Assembly (NCBI RefSeq): GCF_000143535.2
Contig: NC_037315.1
Location: 2,294,001-2,358,000 of the forward strand
Direction of reading: 5' to 3'
DNA length: 64,000 bases
DNA from: Botrytis cinerea B05.10
Taxonomy: Eukaryota > Ascomycota > Leotiomycetes > Helotiales > Sclerotiniaceae
The notes beneath the pieces are model-generated. The model worked only from the letters and a program-made list of their open reading frames with translations. It was not told the origin of the DNA and did no database searches. Both the position numbers and the translations under genes were made by a program. Positions 12,494 to 23,861 of the stretch are shown in pieces (within the stretch, counting starts at the first letter, position 1; each line of letters starts with the position of its first letter).

Positions 12494-13320
12494 TCTTGAG
12501 TTGGAAAAATAATTATAAATACGTATTCATCTGATAATATTCTGTTTTCGAAGGCTATACTATTCATGATGATGGTTGACCAACTGTACTGAGCTGGATT
12601 CATGTAATTTGAGGCTTGATGTGAGAAAGTTATCATCTAGAAAGTATACACTTGACAATACATCAGATGATCTATATATGAGTAAGAAAATGATTTCGGG
12701 AACCTTTTAAATTTGGCGATTTCTACTCGAAAAAAGAGTTAATTGCTAGAGGATTGAGAGGATTAGTTGAGTGAAAGGTTATATGTGTCGATTCTATTTG
12801 ACTTAGGGATTTGTAGATCAAATGACAGTATATGTATGATTTATAAGAAGGTTCAAAAGATTCAAAAGATTCAAAAGATTGAGAAGCTAAAAGTGAATGA
12901 AAGAAACACTTGATTTATATAATCGATAATAAATGACAAACTGAGCAACATTCGTATAGCTTTAACAGAACTAAAACTTTCATTGTTCGACCTTAATCTA
13001 AACATTATACAGTTATTTATCTGACTTCACTTTGGTCATCGAATACAAACACAAAAAGAAACTTGGAAAATGATCTTAAAAAGGTATCATGCATTACTTG
13101 TATTAAAATCAAGGGATATCATTTTTATTACATATCAATCATTACTCGTCCGAATATAACCTTTCCCTTCATATCCATCCAACTTTTTATATAATCATCG
13201 CATTTCATGCCATTAAATCATGATCCAAAATATTGCCTCCCTTCAAATCGTTCCATAAGGCATTAATCCATCTCCTATAGTAAGTTCGTCATTGTTTGTA
13301 ACGACCATACCATCCATCAT
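12494..13320. other. Intergenic, convergent 3' ends, short tandem repeat
   Basis: AT-rich spacer between two convergent genes, so it should hold both 3' untranslated regions. Three tandem copies of a 10-bp TTCAAAAGAT unit lie at about 12850-12880. No gene seen. Confidence 0.5.
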
Positions 13321-15225
13321 CTACATAGACTCAGGTTGCATCAACTCCTCATGCTTGGCATCTCCCATTCCACCCTCATCAGACTTATGTCCATTCTCCT
13401 TTCTGAAGATATCACTCTCAGAAACTGGAGAGAAGACTTTACCCCATCGTCCATGAATAAAATCACTAGCAGTCACCATTGAACTTCTCAAGTTCTCCTT
13501 GACCAATTGACCAGTAGGTTGACTGAAAATAACATCAATCTCCTCAAGCGTCTTGTTCTTGGTCTCAGGCATGAAAAGCACCTGGTAGAACCAACCGACC
13601 ACTGCGATACCACCATAGAAACCCAATGTCAAACCAATATTCGACATAGCTTTTTGCATCTCAGCAAAGAAATATGTAACAAGGAAAGAGCAGAGGAAGA
13701 GCATGGTATCCGAAGTTTCCATACCGTAAGAACGGAGATAAGTAGGGTAGACCTCGGAAGGAATAACCCAAGTAAGACAAGCGTAGGAACCGAAGAAACC
13801 TTCGTAGAGAATAAGACCGGTAATATATGTACCTTGGGAACCCGCTTTGTTGGTCAAAGGAATAAGGTATGAACAACCGATGATGACAAGACCGATGAAG
13901 AACCCGGGAAGCATAGCAATGGCCCAGAAACGACGACCGAATTTCTCCATGTAGAGAATGGCAGGAATGGTACCGATGAGAAGAGCTCCACCTCCTACAA
14001 GCGACATGAAGACAGCTTCCTTATCATTGAAACCAACTTGTTGCATAAGCGTGGCCATGTAGTATTGAATAGCGTTGATACCAGTGAATTGTCCCAAGAA
14101 AATCATGACGTTTGCATAAACAATCGCACGACGAGCACGAGGAACAGTGATGAAGTCGAGCCACGCGAATCTCTTGCGAGCACCTTCCATTTCACGCTCA
14201 GAATCGACGGAATGTTTCATGACGAAAAATTCCTTACGAGCAGCTTCATCTGTACCACGAATACGTTTCCAGACACCCCAAGCATCGGCAGTGCGTCCTT
14301 TGTGCATAAGGAAACGGGGGGATTCTGGCATGAAGAGAATACCGACAAGCATGATTGTGGAAAAGACGAGGGAAGATCCCAACATGTATCTCCAACCACC
14401 AGATTTAACACCGACGAAAATAGCAGCGACGACATAACCGAGGACTTCTCCAAGCGCAATCATGAACTGGTAAAGCGAGACCAAGTTTCCACGATATTTG
14501 GGTGCAACAGATTCTGCGACGTAGACAGGGACAGTTCCACCTTCGAGACCGACACCGAGACCGAGGATGACACGTCCAGCCATCATCATGCCAAAGTTCA
14601 CGGCACCGGCTTCGAGTGCTGCTCCGACAGTGTAGAGAAATAGAGACCACACGATAGCTTGTTTTCTTCCGACGGCTTCGTTCAATGGTCCGAGCATCAA
14701 AGCACCACCGACGGCACCCAATGGTACACCAGAACTGACCAAACTAACTTGTTTTGTGTTGAGACCAAGCGAGCTTGGCATGTATAGATTTGCGCCGGAG
14801 ATCAAAGATTGATCGATACCGGAAAGAAGACCTCCCATGGAGGCAAAAGCGACCAGTAACCTGCACAACATCAATTAGACATTTCTTCTGAAATTATTTG
14901 CACAAGAAAGTACATACCAAGTGTAATGTCTAGGGTCCTTGAAACTCAACTGGAATATGTCGGAACGAGATTTGCCTCGAGATGTAACCTCTGCCTCCAA
15001 ATCTTGTACTTCGTTATCAATAGTTTCCATGTCACCTGCAGCAGCGATTTGAAGAGCCTCCCACTCTGAGACCTTTCGACCGATATGACTTGGGCGAGCT
15101 TGAGCTGCACCCTTCTCGTTGCCGACATCTGATACATCTTCTTCGCTCATCTTGGCTTGCGTGTCATAATGAGAAGAGCTGACGTCTTCATGGTTGACGA
15201 CCTCCTTCGTGGGGAAATCTGACAT
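13321..15225 (-). CDS. MFS sugar porter (hexose/polyol transporter family)
   Basis: Plasma-membrane proton-coupled sugar or polyol carrier with 12 predicted helices. Two exons, 15225-14918 and 14860-13321, separated by a 57-bp intron (GTATGT...GTGCAG), give 615 aa. The first ~100 residues form a long acidic cytosolic tail; the membrane core starts at LLVAFASMGGLLSGIDQSLI. Sugar-porter signatures are visible: NEAVGRKQ, RVILGLGVGLEGG, PESPRFL after helix 6, QFTGINAIQYYM in helix 7 and PETKNKTLEEID after helix 12. The C-terminal tail is hydrophilic. The substrate cannot be told from sequence alone. Next to the rhamnosidase, it could import released sugars, but that is inference. Confidence 0.9.
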
Positions 15226-17321
15226 GATTGTGAATTATATTACGATGTGTTTAAAAACTATTCAGTAGAGGAAGAAAAGGAGTTGTGAGGGAACTGTCCA
15301 CTCAGTATAAAAGTGAAGATTTTCTTCACAAAATATAAAGGCGCGAAAAGAAAATTAGAGAGGTATAGAAAACGGGGGCATGCAGAATGAATGAGGGGAA
15401 TGAGCGAAGATATATGATTTGAAAACCTGGGGCATCTGAATAGCCATTCTATCACAAAGTTGTAGCCGAACAACATTCCCTTCAAGGATTAAGGTTTCCA
15501 ACTTGTCAGATGAGAGCTTGCCTGTTACTTTTACCTATTAAGGAAAGGTGGTAGAAGGACTTCATGTTGACGTTGGGTTCTTTCCGCAATCTTTTGGTAG
15601 TGAAAGCTTGAAAGTTTGGAACCAATTACCAAAACAGGCGCCAGACCGAATGAACCACTTGGATCACAGGACTAGATTCTTAAGATTTCCGAATAAAATT
15701 TTGCCCCTGGGGTCTCCGGTTCACGCTAGATCTTGCAGACTCCCCTCGGTTCTCCACAAGAAAATTGCATGACTTCCCCTCCCATGGAGTCTGTTGGGGT
15801 CTGGAGAGGCGGAGAGTGGAGATTCTCAATCTGGTGGGTTGGTAGAATTTCGGCAATACTTTGTTGCACGACTTGTGCTTGAACAATTTTGATTGAACAA
15901 AAGGATTCACGCGGTTGATGAAAGAAAAAGAGTAACTAAGTTTGACGTCGGGCTTTAGTTATGCAGCCATGCCACGCATGCGTGGAGGGATCCCTCGGCC
16001 GGCGTCTGGCGGTTCACCGGTAGTTCGTTTTTTCCCGTTTTTTTGATTGGAAAAAATGACGAGAGAGTACCAAGTTAGTCAAAACATATCGCATAAGTCT
16101 TCATCCCTTGTGAATCGTTCGTAATATGATTCGTTAGTCGCTCAAATACTCGCACTAAATTGAAGATGGATTCATTAATCGAATGCAAGATATCCTGGTA
16201 CAACATCCACAAAAACGCCGAAGATGATTGATGATTATTGCACGGACTTTTTCCAAGTCGCTCTGCTGTCGAAAATCTTCTCCCGATGAGACGAGAAAAG
16301 TTTTTATAAAGACTGACACCCATGCAATGACTGTTCTGTTGAAGCATTCGGGATTCTTGTTGCTCTGGTAGACTTGTTAAACAGCTAAGTGGCGATGGAA
16401 CTGTCTAGTACAATCAGTCGTACATCACAGAAATGAGCAGACACAAGAGTCATGTTGGAACAATCAAGAATCCCATAGCGGTCGTCGTTTTTGCATAACC
16501 ACAAGATCCCAGCGGGTGGGTTTCGGCTTAGAGTAACCACTTTTTTCAGTGGAAGCTTATTGAACCCAAGCTTCCTTGTCCCGCACTTGGTATGGTCTTG
16601 TTGGTTTGCTTATAACGAGTCAAGAACATGTCCAAAGTCTTAACTCAACACTAGACAAACCGTTAAAAGCCTTTCGGATGGCTTACTCAAGCTTTCACGT
16701 CCGATTCAGAAGCGTCTTTCCGGAAAATAAAAATTAGTTCTACAAACTCAGATCAACCAATTGTTCTTGGTGTCTTCCAAAAGTCAATTTCATTATGCTA
16801 TGCATACCTAGAATGAACTCTGCTGGCTGTTGCAGGTATTGCCTCGTCACGTCCGAATTCCTAATGGCCAGAGGAAGCTAATCTATCCTAGCATCAAGCC
16901 AAATTGGAAAATTCCTTCTACCCACAAAGACGCCGAATCTAACATCTTTGGATCCATAAAACACGAACCACGCTCAAATCAACGTTCCCTGAGCGTCCCG
17001 ACTTATCTTCTTGCATCTGTCAAGGCGTCAATCGTATTCGAGTCAGGAGATCTTGATTTCGCAACTCCACATGCTGGATCACCCCTGATATCCTGTCTTC
17101 AAGAACGAAAGTTTGTCTTCCATGCGACAACCTAGCCCATAGGAGTGAAACAATGCAGCTGCCCCAATACTCCAGTCTCCATTCCCCAACCTCCAGAACT
17201 TTTAAGTTGTGGAACCGACAGTCAAATGTTCGCGGGGATGCTCTCGGTCCGATTACACAGTTCAAATAACGACAGCTATATGAAAGTTCCCAATGTTGAT
17301 ATAAAAAACAAGTAGATTATC
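15226..17321. other. Long intergenic region upstream of the sugar carrier
   Basis: About 2.1 kb without a supportable gene. It holds a 14-bp perfect palindrome (15972-15985) in a locally GC-rich patch. Near 15700-15830 there are several G-rich hexamers of the SYGGRG type that CreA binds (CTGGGG, CTGGAG, GCGGAG, GTGGAG). The motif is short and degenerate, so carbon repression of the transporter is only a suggestion. Confidence 0.4.
15972..15985. promoter_or_regulatory. 14-bp perfect palindrome CCACGCATGCGTGG
   Basis: A perfect inverted repeat about 750 bp upstream of the sugar-transporter start, in a GC-rich patch within AT-rich DNA. It could be a site for a dimeric regulator. There is no direct evidence of function. 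Confidence 0.35.
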
Positions 17322-19133
17322 TCAGTCAGAGTCTGGTCCTATGGGAAGTGGTCTTTGTTGCTCTGATTTTTTCACATCTGCGACGTACTCAATAACAAAC
17401 GTGAATCCAGCCCACACAATTCCTGTTGCGATGAATTGGAAAGCCCACGAAGAGATCAAATGCTTCAAGCTAGGCATCTGGAAACCTATTTCGTAGAAGT
17501 TGTCCAAACCGAAGCCAACTTTATTTCCGTATGCTCTAGCGACAAATCGCAACATTATGGCCTCAAGTGGCGTTATAAAAATGGAAGCGGCTAGTTCTCT
17601 AAATCCTTCTGCAGCAAGTATAGTTGGAAGCATGGTAAGTCCGGTTTTGCGGTATTTGACAACTTTTGGTTCTCCTGGAACATTTGTACTTCGAAGCTCA
17701 GCCGACCATGCTCCATGACCAACAGTTGGCTCGGCTGCTGTGGATGTAGAATCAACGTCAAAGCTGATTAGTGTTGGTCGCGGATCTTCATCCTCACCAG
17801 GATCAACACTCACTGAGGCATTAGTGTGGCGCCGAGGTCGAGGTGCTGTTCTATCCAGCGCCGGCAAGCCTTCAAGAGCTCGTAACGTATCTTCCTCTCC
17901 GCCTCGAACTGGGCGATTTTCTTCGGGATCGTCTGGGGTATCAAATTCCAATATTGGTGCTTCGACTCCAAATCCAGCAAACATACTGTCTCCTTTTGGC
18001 CGAGGTAGAGATTTGAATATAGGTCGATACAATAGTCGTGAAACAATATATTTGAACTTTCCGTGAAATAGAACTACTACAATTGGGGCTGTGGAGCGAA
18101 GCAAAGCTAGTGTCCATGAAAGAATTGAACTGATGTTTTTTGAAGGTGGAGGTGGTGCTTGGAGTAGTGATGCTTTCGAGAATGGAATCAATGACATCAA
18201 TGGAGGTAAGAATTGGTTATACTCGACCAATCCAAACTGATGCAACATAGCAAACATTCGTAAGTGTAATGTGATATAACGAAAGCCTAAATTGAGACTG
18301 CAACCCATCAGTTACGTCAGGAGTTCAGTGTCTGTACATATACTTACAATTCCCCGGCAATGTACTTGGTCCATACTTCTCGAGAGGTAAGTCTTCGCTC
18401 ATCTTCACCAAACATCTGATCCAGAAGAACTTCCAAGAAGCAGCCTACCCAGTCTGATACATGATATGCTATAACAGTGGGAAGCCCGGAAAAGAATAGA
18501 TTTGTGACAGATCTCCTGGTTCTCTCGTGCTGAATCAACGCTAGGATTCCAATATCAGAATATGACCTGTAGAGCTTCAACGTGTAAGCATGACACTGTA
18601 TTCAGTTGATAAATCGACGCACCAGAACTCTTCGCCTGAACCCAATAGCACCCCAGACACCAGCATGTAGTGTAGCACGGCCAGCTTCCAATATCCTTAG
18701 ACCTTTGATTGTCTCTTCAATTTTCTTCGTGTTGTGTAATATTGCAGCTTCCCTCACAGCAGTCAAATCTTCAACAATACCTGTGACTTGCATCACTTCA
18801 TTAGCTGCACGAATGTTTTCTCGCTCTCTCCGTTTAGTTTCTGGATTTCTTGGATGTCCATGTTCATCATATATCTGTGTATAGCCAGCATTCTCCGGAA
18901 CATCTGGTGGAGTTGGCCAGATTACTTGGTCTTCATATGGTGTTCGGCCCTAGAATCTGTGAGTATGAAGCTTTGTGGGGGTATCGTTTTGGCGTCAAGC
19001 ATTTTGGAAATTTAACGCCTTCCAACAGCCACAACGAATTTGATATATAGGAAAGATTTGGCCGTCTGCGACTGAAAAGGGAAAGGCATCAACGTACCAA
19101 TGCCCAAGCAGTCAAAGATTCTAGCCTGCCCAT
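17322..19133 (-). CDS. Unassigned fungal multi-pass membrane protein
   Basis: I do not recognise the family. Four exons, 19133-19098, 18949-18623, 18574-18348 and 18297-17322, give 521 aa. Exon 1 encodes MGRLESLTAWAL and splices in phase to GRTPYEDQVIWPTPPDVPEN. The exon 2/3 junction uses a 48-bp intron with a GAAG acceptor and is the least sure. Hydrophobic stretches occur near VTNLFFSGLPTVIAYHVSDW, SILSWTLALLRSTAPIVVVL, IFITPLEAIMLRFVARA and LISSWAFQFIATGIVWAGFT. Between the second and third is a charged, disordered segment of about 110 residues rich in Asp, Pro and Glu. No signal peptide is seen. An organelle membrane location is possible. Divergent from UTP13. Confidence 0.7.
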
Positions 19134-19550
19134 GGTTGCTGATTGTAGATGCTTTAGAAGTTGCACCAACGCATAGTACACCTACTGTGAGGGTTACAAA
19201 TGACGACTTCTGTATCATGCAGTCATGTTCTGACGAGTTTGATGAAATTATTCAAGTATTTCACTCTTCTCTTCAAAGAAAGGTTTGTGATCGCAAACAA
19301 GAAGGAATGCACGTCTGCACGTGACATCGAGCGCTAAGATTAAGCTTATCGTTGACCCCTGTCAGCATCAAAATATTTTTGATTCAAGTGAAAATAAAAA
19401 TATTTTGGTTATCAACATTTCCAGCTCCAATTGGTTCTAGGAGCGCCCGGCATTATAATAAAGTCAGGAAATATAACAAGATCGCACACTGTAAGGAAGC
19501 CAGATACTATAATAAAGCCACGCATTGAGATACCAAGCTTGTGGCGCATC
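19134..19550. promoter_or_regulatory. Divergent promoter, membrane protein / UTP13
   Basis: 417 bp between two divergent start codons. Two copies of TATAATAAAG (about 19454-19463 and 19509-19518) lie 40-100 bp before the UTP13 ATG and may be TATA-like elements. The reading frame of UTP13 stays open upstream but has no ATG before 19551. Confidence 0.45.
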
Positions 19551-22268
19551 ATGGCAACCAAGGCTCCCTACCAAACGACATTCGAACCTGCGCATACTAT
19601 ACAGCCAATTTACACTGGAGGAAGTGTTGCACTTGACCAAACGGGTCGCATACTTGCTACAACACTCGGGGAAGATGCACTATTGACAGATTTGAATACA
19701 GGGAGGGAATTGGCCAGGATAGAAGGAGATGGAGAGGTCATCTCTACATTAAGTCTCACGCCGTCTGCTTCCCATCTCATCATATGTTCGAGATCACTAT
19801 CTATGCGAATCTACTCCCTACGTCCTTCAATTACTTCTGATCTTTCCCTCAACTACGAACTTCTTCGAACACTTAAACCGCATTCTACGCCAGTGGTAGT
19901 CTTAGCTGTAGACCAGACGAGTACTCTGCTAGCAACTGGGGCTGCAGATGGAGTAGTAAAAGTTTGGGATATCGCCGGAGGTTACGTCACACATACATTT
20001 CGAGGCCCCAATGTACTTGTGTCCGCCTTACACTTCTTCGAATTGGTTGCGAGCGGTAGGGATGAGGAATTAGGCATTTCAGCAAGAAACCGAAAGAACG
20101 GGAGCCGAAAGAGTCAAGCAGATGATGACAGCAATGAGAACGAAGCAGCGAGAGGGTTCCGTCTTGCATCTGGTAGTCAAGATGGTAAAGTTCGTATTTG
20201 GGATCTTTACAAGAGGAATTGTGCCTCGGTTTTAGATTCACACGTATCGGATGTTCGAGCTTTAGATTATTCACCAGAAGAGAATGCGCTTCTTACCGGA
20301 AGTCGAGATAAGACAATAATGTGGTGGGATGCGAAGACGTGGAAGATCAGAAAAGTCATACCCGTGCTTGAGGAAGTAGAAACTGCAGGATTTATCGAGG
20401 CCGGAAAGTTCACATATACTGGAGGATCAAATGGAACCATTAGAGTTTGGCAAACGGAAAATGGTAGGGAAGTCACAAAACCACAAAAGAGTGGTGCAGA
20501 GGCAGATGCTATTGTAGATGCGCTTTCATACCATGAACTTCCTTTCATTCTGTCAATTCAAGCAGATCATACCTTAATCCTTCACTCAAAAGCACCCATG
20601 GAAAACGCGGATTCCACTATCACCATTCCGGCTCTGCCCCAAATCCAACGAATCTCTGGAACTCATGACGAGATCATTGATTTAGGATTTCTTTTACCTG
20701 ATAAATCCCTTCTTGCTTTAGCTACCAATTCGGAGGAAGTCCGTATCGTCTCCTTGAACCAAGGTTCCGAAAACAATTCTACAAAATCTGCCGCGTATTT
20801 TGGTGCCGATGTCGCTCAGCTCAAGGGACATGAAGATATTATCATCTGTTTAGATATTGACTGGTCGGGCCACTGGATTGCCACCGGTGCTAAAGATAAC
20901 ACTGCTAGACTTTGGCGTATCGATGCCGAAAACGCTTCATACACCTGTCATACAACTTTTACTGGACATGCAGAATCTCTTGGTGCTATTGCACTTCCTC
21001 ATACTCCGCCACCAGAATCGTCACCCGCCTATAAGTCACCTTTGGACCATCCACCCAGCTTTTTGCTGACCGGTTCTCAAGACCAAACTATCAAGCGGTG
21101 GGATATTCAAGCTCAGACAGCAACTGGCAAAGCACCAAGAGCTTCATTAACCAAAAAAGCCCACGACAAAGATATCAACGCATTAGATATTAACCACAAC
21201 TCTGAGTTATTTGCATCGGCATCTCAAGACAAAACTGTCAAAATTTGGTCTACCAAAGAGTTAGAAGTACAGGGTGTATTGCGTGGTCATCGTCGTGGTG
21301 TTTGGTCTGTAAAATTCGCGCCAAAAGATACCCCAACTCTTCAAGGAGAGTCCGGTCCAGCTTCAGGAAAAGGTTTAATTCTCACTGGAAGTGGAGATAA
21401 AACTGTCAAGATATGGAACCTTTCTGACTACAGCTGTTTAAGAACATTCGAAGGGCATACCAACTCTGTTCTCAAAGTGGCATGGTTGAAGTTACCTGCA
21501 CCAGAAGATAGAAATAGGAAACATATCCAAATAGCCACAGCTGGTGGAGATGGACTTGTCAAAGTCTGGAGCGCAACAAACGGAGAATCAGAATGCACAT
21601 TAGATAACCACGAAGATAGAGTTTGGGCCCTCACTGTCCACCCTAAAACAAACATGATAGTATCAGGAAGTGGGGATTCTACTGTCACATTCTGGAAGGA
21701 CACAACTTCAGCAACAATAGCTGCTAGGGAAGCGGCCAATACTCAATTCGTGGAGCAAGAGCAGGAATTACAAAACTTCATACATGCTGGCAGCTACAGA
21801 GAAGCTATCATTCTTGCACTTACACTCAATCATCCCGCACGATTACTTTCTATATTCACAACTGTCGTTACTGGTGCTCACGAAGAAGGAAGTATCTCAG
21901 GTCTCAAAGCTGTCGATACCGTCTTAGCCTCGTTAACAGATGCTCAAATCTTCAACCTACTTCTCAGAGTCCGTGACTGGAACACCAACGCTAGAACCGC
22001 GTCTGTAGCACAAAGAATCCTACATGTTTTGGTCAAGAGTTATCCCGCTTCTCGCTTATCGAATCTCAAGATTAAGGGGGCACAAGGACAAAAGAGTTTG
22101 AAGGAGGTAATTGACGCTTTGAAAGTTTATACCGATAGACATTATAAGAGAATGGAGGAATTGCTTGACGAGAGCTATCTTTTAGAATACACGTTGCGGG
22201 AAATGGATGGTCTTGGATTCATTGAGAATGGACCCATGGATGGTGCTGGAGATACAATTATGGTGTAA
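19551..22268 (+). CDS. UTP13: UTP-B WD40 protein Utp13 (TBL3)
   Basis: Nucleolar subunit of the UTP-B complex of the small-subunit processome, needed for early pre-18S cleavages. It is a single exon of 905 aa. The start at 19551 (MATKAPYQTTFEP) is the first ATG of the frame and gives the family-typical N-terminus just before the first WD40 propeller (IYTGGSVALDQTGRILATT). About 12-14 WD repeats form two propellers to about residue 720, with clear units such as LASGSQDGKVRIWD, LLTGSQDQTIKRWD and LTGSGDKTVKIWN. The C-terminal Utp13 helical domain follows (FIHAGSYREAIILALTLNHP, about residues 735-890). Orthology is secure. Confidence 0.96.
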   Translation: MATKAPYQTTFEPAHTIQPIYTGGSVALDQTGRILATTLGEDALLTDLNTGRELARIEGDGEVISTLSLTPSASHLIICSRSLSMRIYSLRPSITSDLSLNYELLRTLKPHSTPVVVLAVDQTSTLLATGAADGVVKVWDIAGGYVTHTFRGPNVLVSALHFFELVASGRDEELGISARNRKNGSRKSQADDDSNENEAARGFRLASGSQDGKVRIWDLYKRNCASVLDSHVSDVRALDYSPEENALLTGSRDKTIMWWDAKTWKIRKVIPVLEEVETAGFIEAGKFTYTGGSNGTIRVWQTENGREVTKPQKSGAEADAIVDALSYHELPFILSIQADHTLILHSKAPMENADSTITIPALPQIQRISGTHDEIIDLGFLLPDKSLLALATNSEEVRIVSLNQGSENNSTKSAAYFGADVAQLKGHEDIIICLDIDWSGHWIATGAKDNTARLWRIDAENASYTCHTTFTGHAESLGAIALPHTPPPESSPAYKSPLDHPPSFLLTGSQDQTIKRWDIQAQTATGKAPRASLTKKAHDKDINALDINHNSELFASASQDKTVKIWSTKELEVQGVLRGHRRGVWSVKFAPKDTPTLQGESGPASGKGLILTGSGDKTVKIWNLSDYSCLRTFEGHTNSVLKVAWLKLPAPEDRNRKHIQIATAGGDGLVKVWSATNGESECTLDNHEDRVWALTVHPKTNMIVSGSGDSTVTFWKDTTSATIAAREAANTQFVEQEQELQNFIHAGSYREAIILALTLNHPARLLSIFTTVVTGAHEEGSISGLKAVDTVLASLTDAQIFNLLLRVRDWNTNARTASVAQRILHVLVKSYPASRLSNLKIKGAQGQKSLKEVIDALKVYTDRHYKRMEELLDESYLLEYTLREMDGLGFIENGPMDGAGDTIMV

Positions 22269-22713
22269 TTTTGTTCGTAACGAGGTGTTTAATGGTCAAA
22301 ATTGGTAGAATAAAATATGAAAGGTTTGAATATTAATATTCAAAGCGTTGTGAATTTTGCAAAAGCTTGAGAATTGTAAATAACGTTTCACATCCCAAAT
22401 GAATCCAGCATTCTAAATTAGTTTAAGCTTCCCAACAGATCCAATAATCAAAAGCCGCTCGTTGTCGATCGGACATCAGGCTTCATTTCACAGAGTTCTA
22501 GCTCCACCTCAAACCCTAGACCGCACCTGATTCGATATTTCAAATCTTAAATCTCAACTACATCATTCTATTTCAACGCCCAGAAATTCAAAACTTGCCC
22601 ACGCTTCCTCCATAAACCCTACTTCCAAGACGTACACGCAACCCCACTCACTATCCACTATCCACTATCCCATCATTTCCACATCCCAAAAATAAAAGTA
22701 AAAAACAGGACAT
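22269..22713. other. Intergenic between convergent genes
   Basis: AT-rich spacer holding the 3' ends of UTP13 and the convergent orphan gene. TATCCACTATCCACTATCC is a short tandem repeat near 22655-22675. No gene seen. Confidence 0.45.
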
Positions 22714-23861
22714 CTATTTCGGAATATCGCCCTCCCGATACTCGGCACAAAATCTCGTATACTCTTCTTCGGAGAATCGACCGCGCAGATACAGGGCATA
22801 AGCCAGGTCTCCTTTGGATTTGAGACACAACTGTGTGTATTCCCGGAGCTCGGCGACGAATTTTGTGTGGGGTGGGGAGGCGGGATGGGGAGATTAACAC
22901 TTACGATCCTAGTAACAGAATTGGTCGGAGGAGGTAAGAGAACAGGTTTGGCTTTGACAGGAGCAGCTTCTAGTTCGGCTGTGAAGCTAGGATCGGCAAC
23001 AGGAATGCTGGTAGTTTTAAGTACGGGGGGAGAATCGTGAAGTCTAGATGTATATGAAGGTGGAGGGGAAGTTAGAGTATGTTGAAGGACTTGCTGAGAT
23101 GGAAGGAGGCTTCTTGGTACAGGATTTTGCTTTGGCGCGATGACTTGTTTTGGTGCGATGACTTGCTTTGGTGCGATGACTTGCTTTGGTGTGATGACTT
23201 GTTTTGGTGCGATGACTTGCTTTGGTGTGATGACTTGCTTTGATGTGATGACTTGCTTGGTGGGCGGTGCTGGTTTATCCACGGAGGTATCGAAGAATTC
23301 TACGCAAAAATTGGCGTACGATTCTGCTGAAATTCTATTTCTTTTGTATAAAGCCAAGGCAAGATCGTCCTTTCCTTTGTGAAGACAAATTTCTTTGTAT
23401 TCACATAGTTCGGCATCTAGGTGTGTAACTTGGTTCTGTAGATAGAGATTGGATTAGCTAAGTGATCACGATGATTGTTGATGGATAAACTCAATGACAA
23501 GTATATTTCAAGGCCAGGGAGAGTGGATGGGCAAACCTTTGGCTTCTTTAAGGACATTGGCAGATTCTCCCATCTTTTGATTGCCATGCTAGCTGCGTAT
23601 ATAATGGAGAGGTGCTTCTTCTCAAAGTCCAATAGCTCCATCCTGACTACACCAAATGATCGTTAGTCGAGTACAGGATCCCACGTTGAAGTGCAACCTA
23701 CAGAGACCCATCACCATCTTTTGAATGATCATGGGAAGATCGTTTGGATACCTTCTAGATAAATCTTTGTGGGCACTGTTAATGCGTTGCTCTGTGATGA
23801 TTTCTCCTTTGTGATCTTTTTCGCCAACAGCCCAATGTTCAAGGGCTTTGAGAGTGATCAT
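22714..23861 (-). CDS. Orphan protein with KQVI(A/T)P repeat linker and duplicated helical motif
   Basis: Not recognised. Four exons, 23861-23702, 23646-23537, 23435-22905 and 22848-22714, give 311 aa. The N-terminal ~90 residues are helical (MITLKALEHWAVGEKDHKGE). A motif at residues 100-137 (LCEYKEICLHKGKDDLALAL, then YKRNRISAESYANFCVEF) recurs at 268-304 (LREYTQLCLKSKGDLAYALY, then LRGRFSEEEYTRFCAEY). The two copies are about half identical. Between them is a Pro-rich disordered linker with about seven KQVI(A/T)P hexapeptides at residues 150-192, encoded by an 18-bp minisatellite. The last intron (GTAAGT...CCGAG) ends inside sequence that still resembles the duplicated motif (VAE before LREY), so this splice is the weakest. 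Function unknown. Confidence 0.65.
23128..23258 (-). repeat. 18-bp in-frame coding minisatellite
   Basis: About seven near-identical 18-bp units (plus-strand form GCGATGACTTGCTTTGGT) encode KQVI(A/T)P. Units differ mainly at the codon giving Ala or Thr. Being 18 bp long, copy-number change keeps the frame. Confidence 0.9.

Noticed and set aside
13507..14643. Plus-strand open frames of 120-200 codons opposite the sugar transporter
   Set aside because: They mirror a well-supported transporter exon; the apparent proteins have no features of their own.
17740..18066. 108-codon plus-strand frame opposite the membrane protein
   Set aside because: Antisense shadow of the disordered loop of the supported minus-strand gene.
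19431..19550. N-terminal extension of UTP13
   Set aside because: The frame is open but contains no ATG before 19551, and family members start where the 19551 model does.
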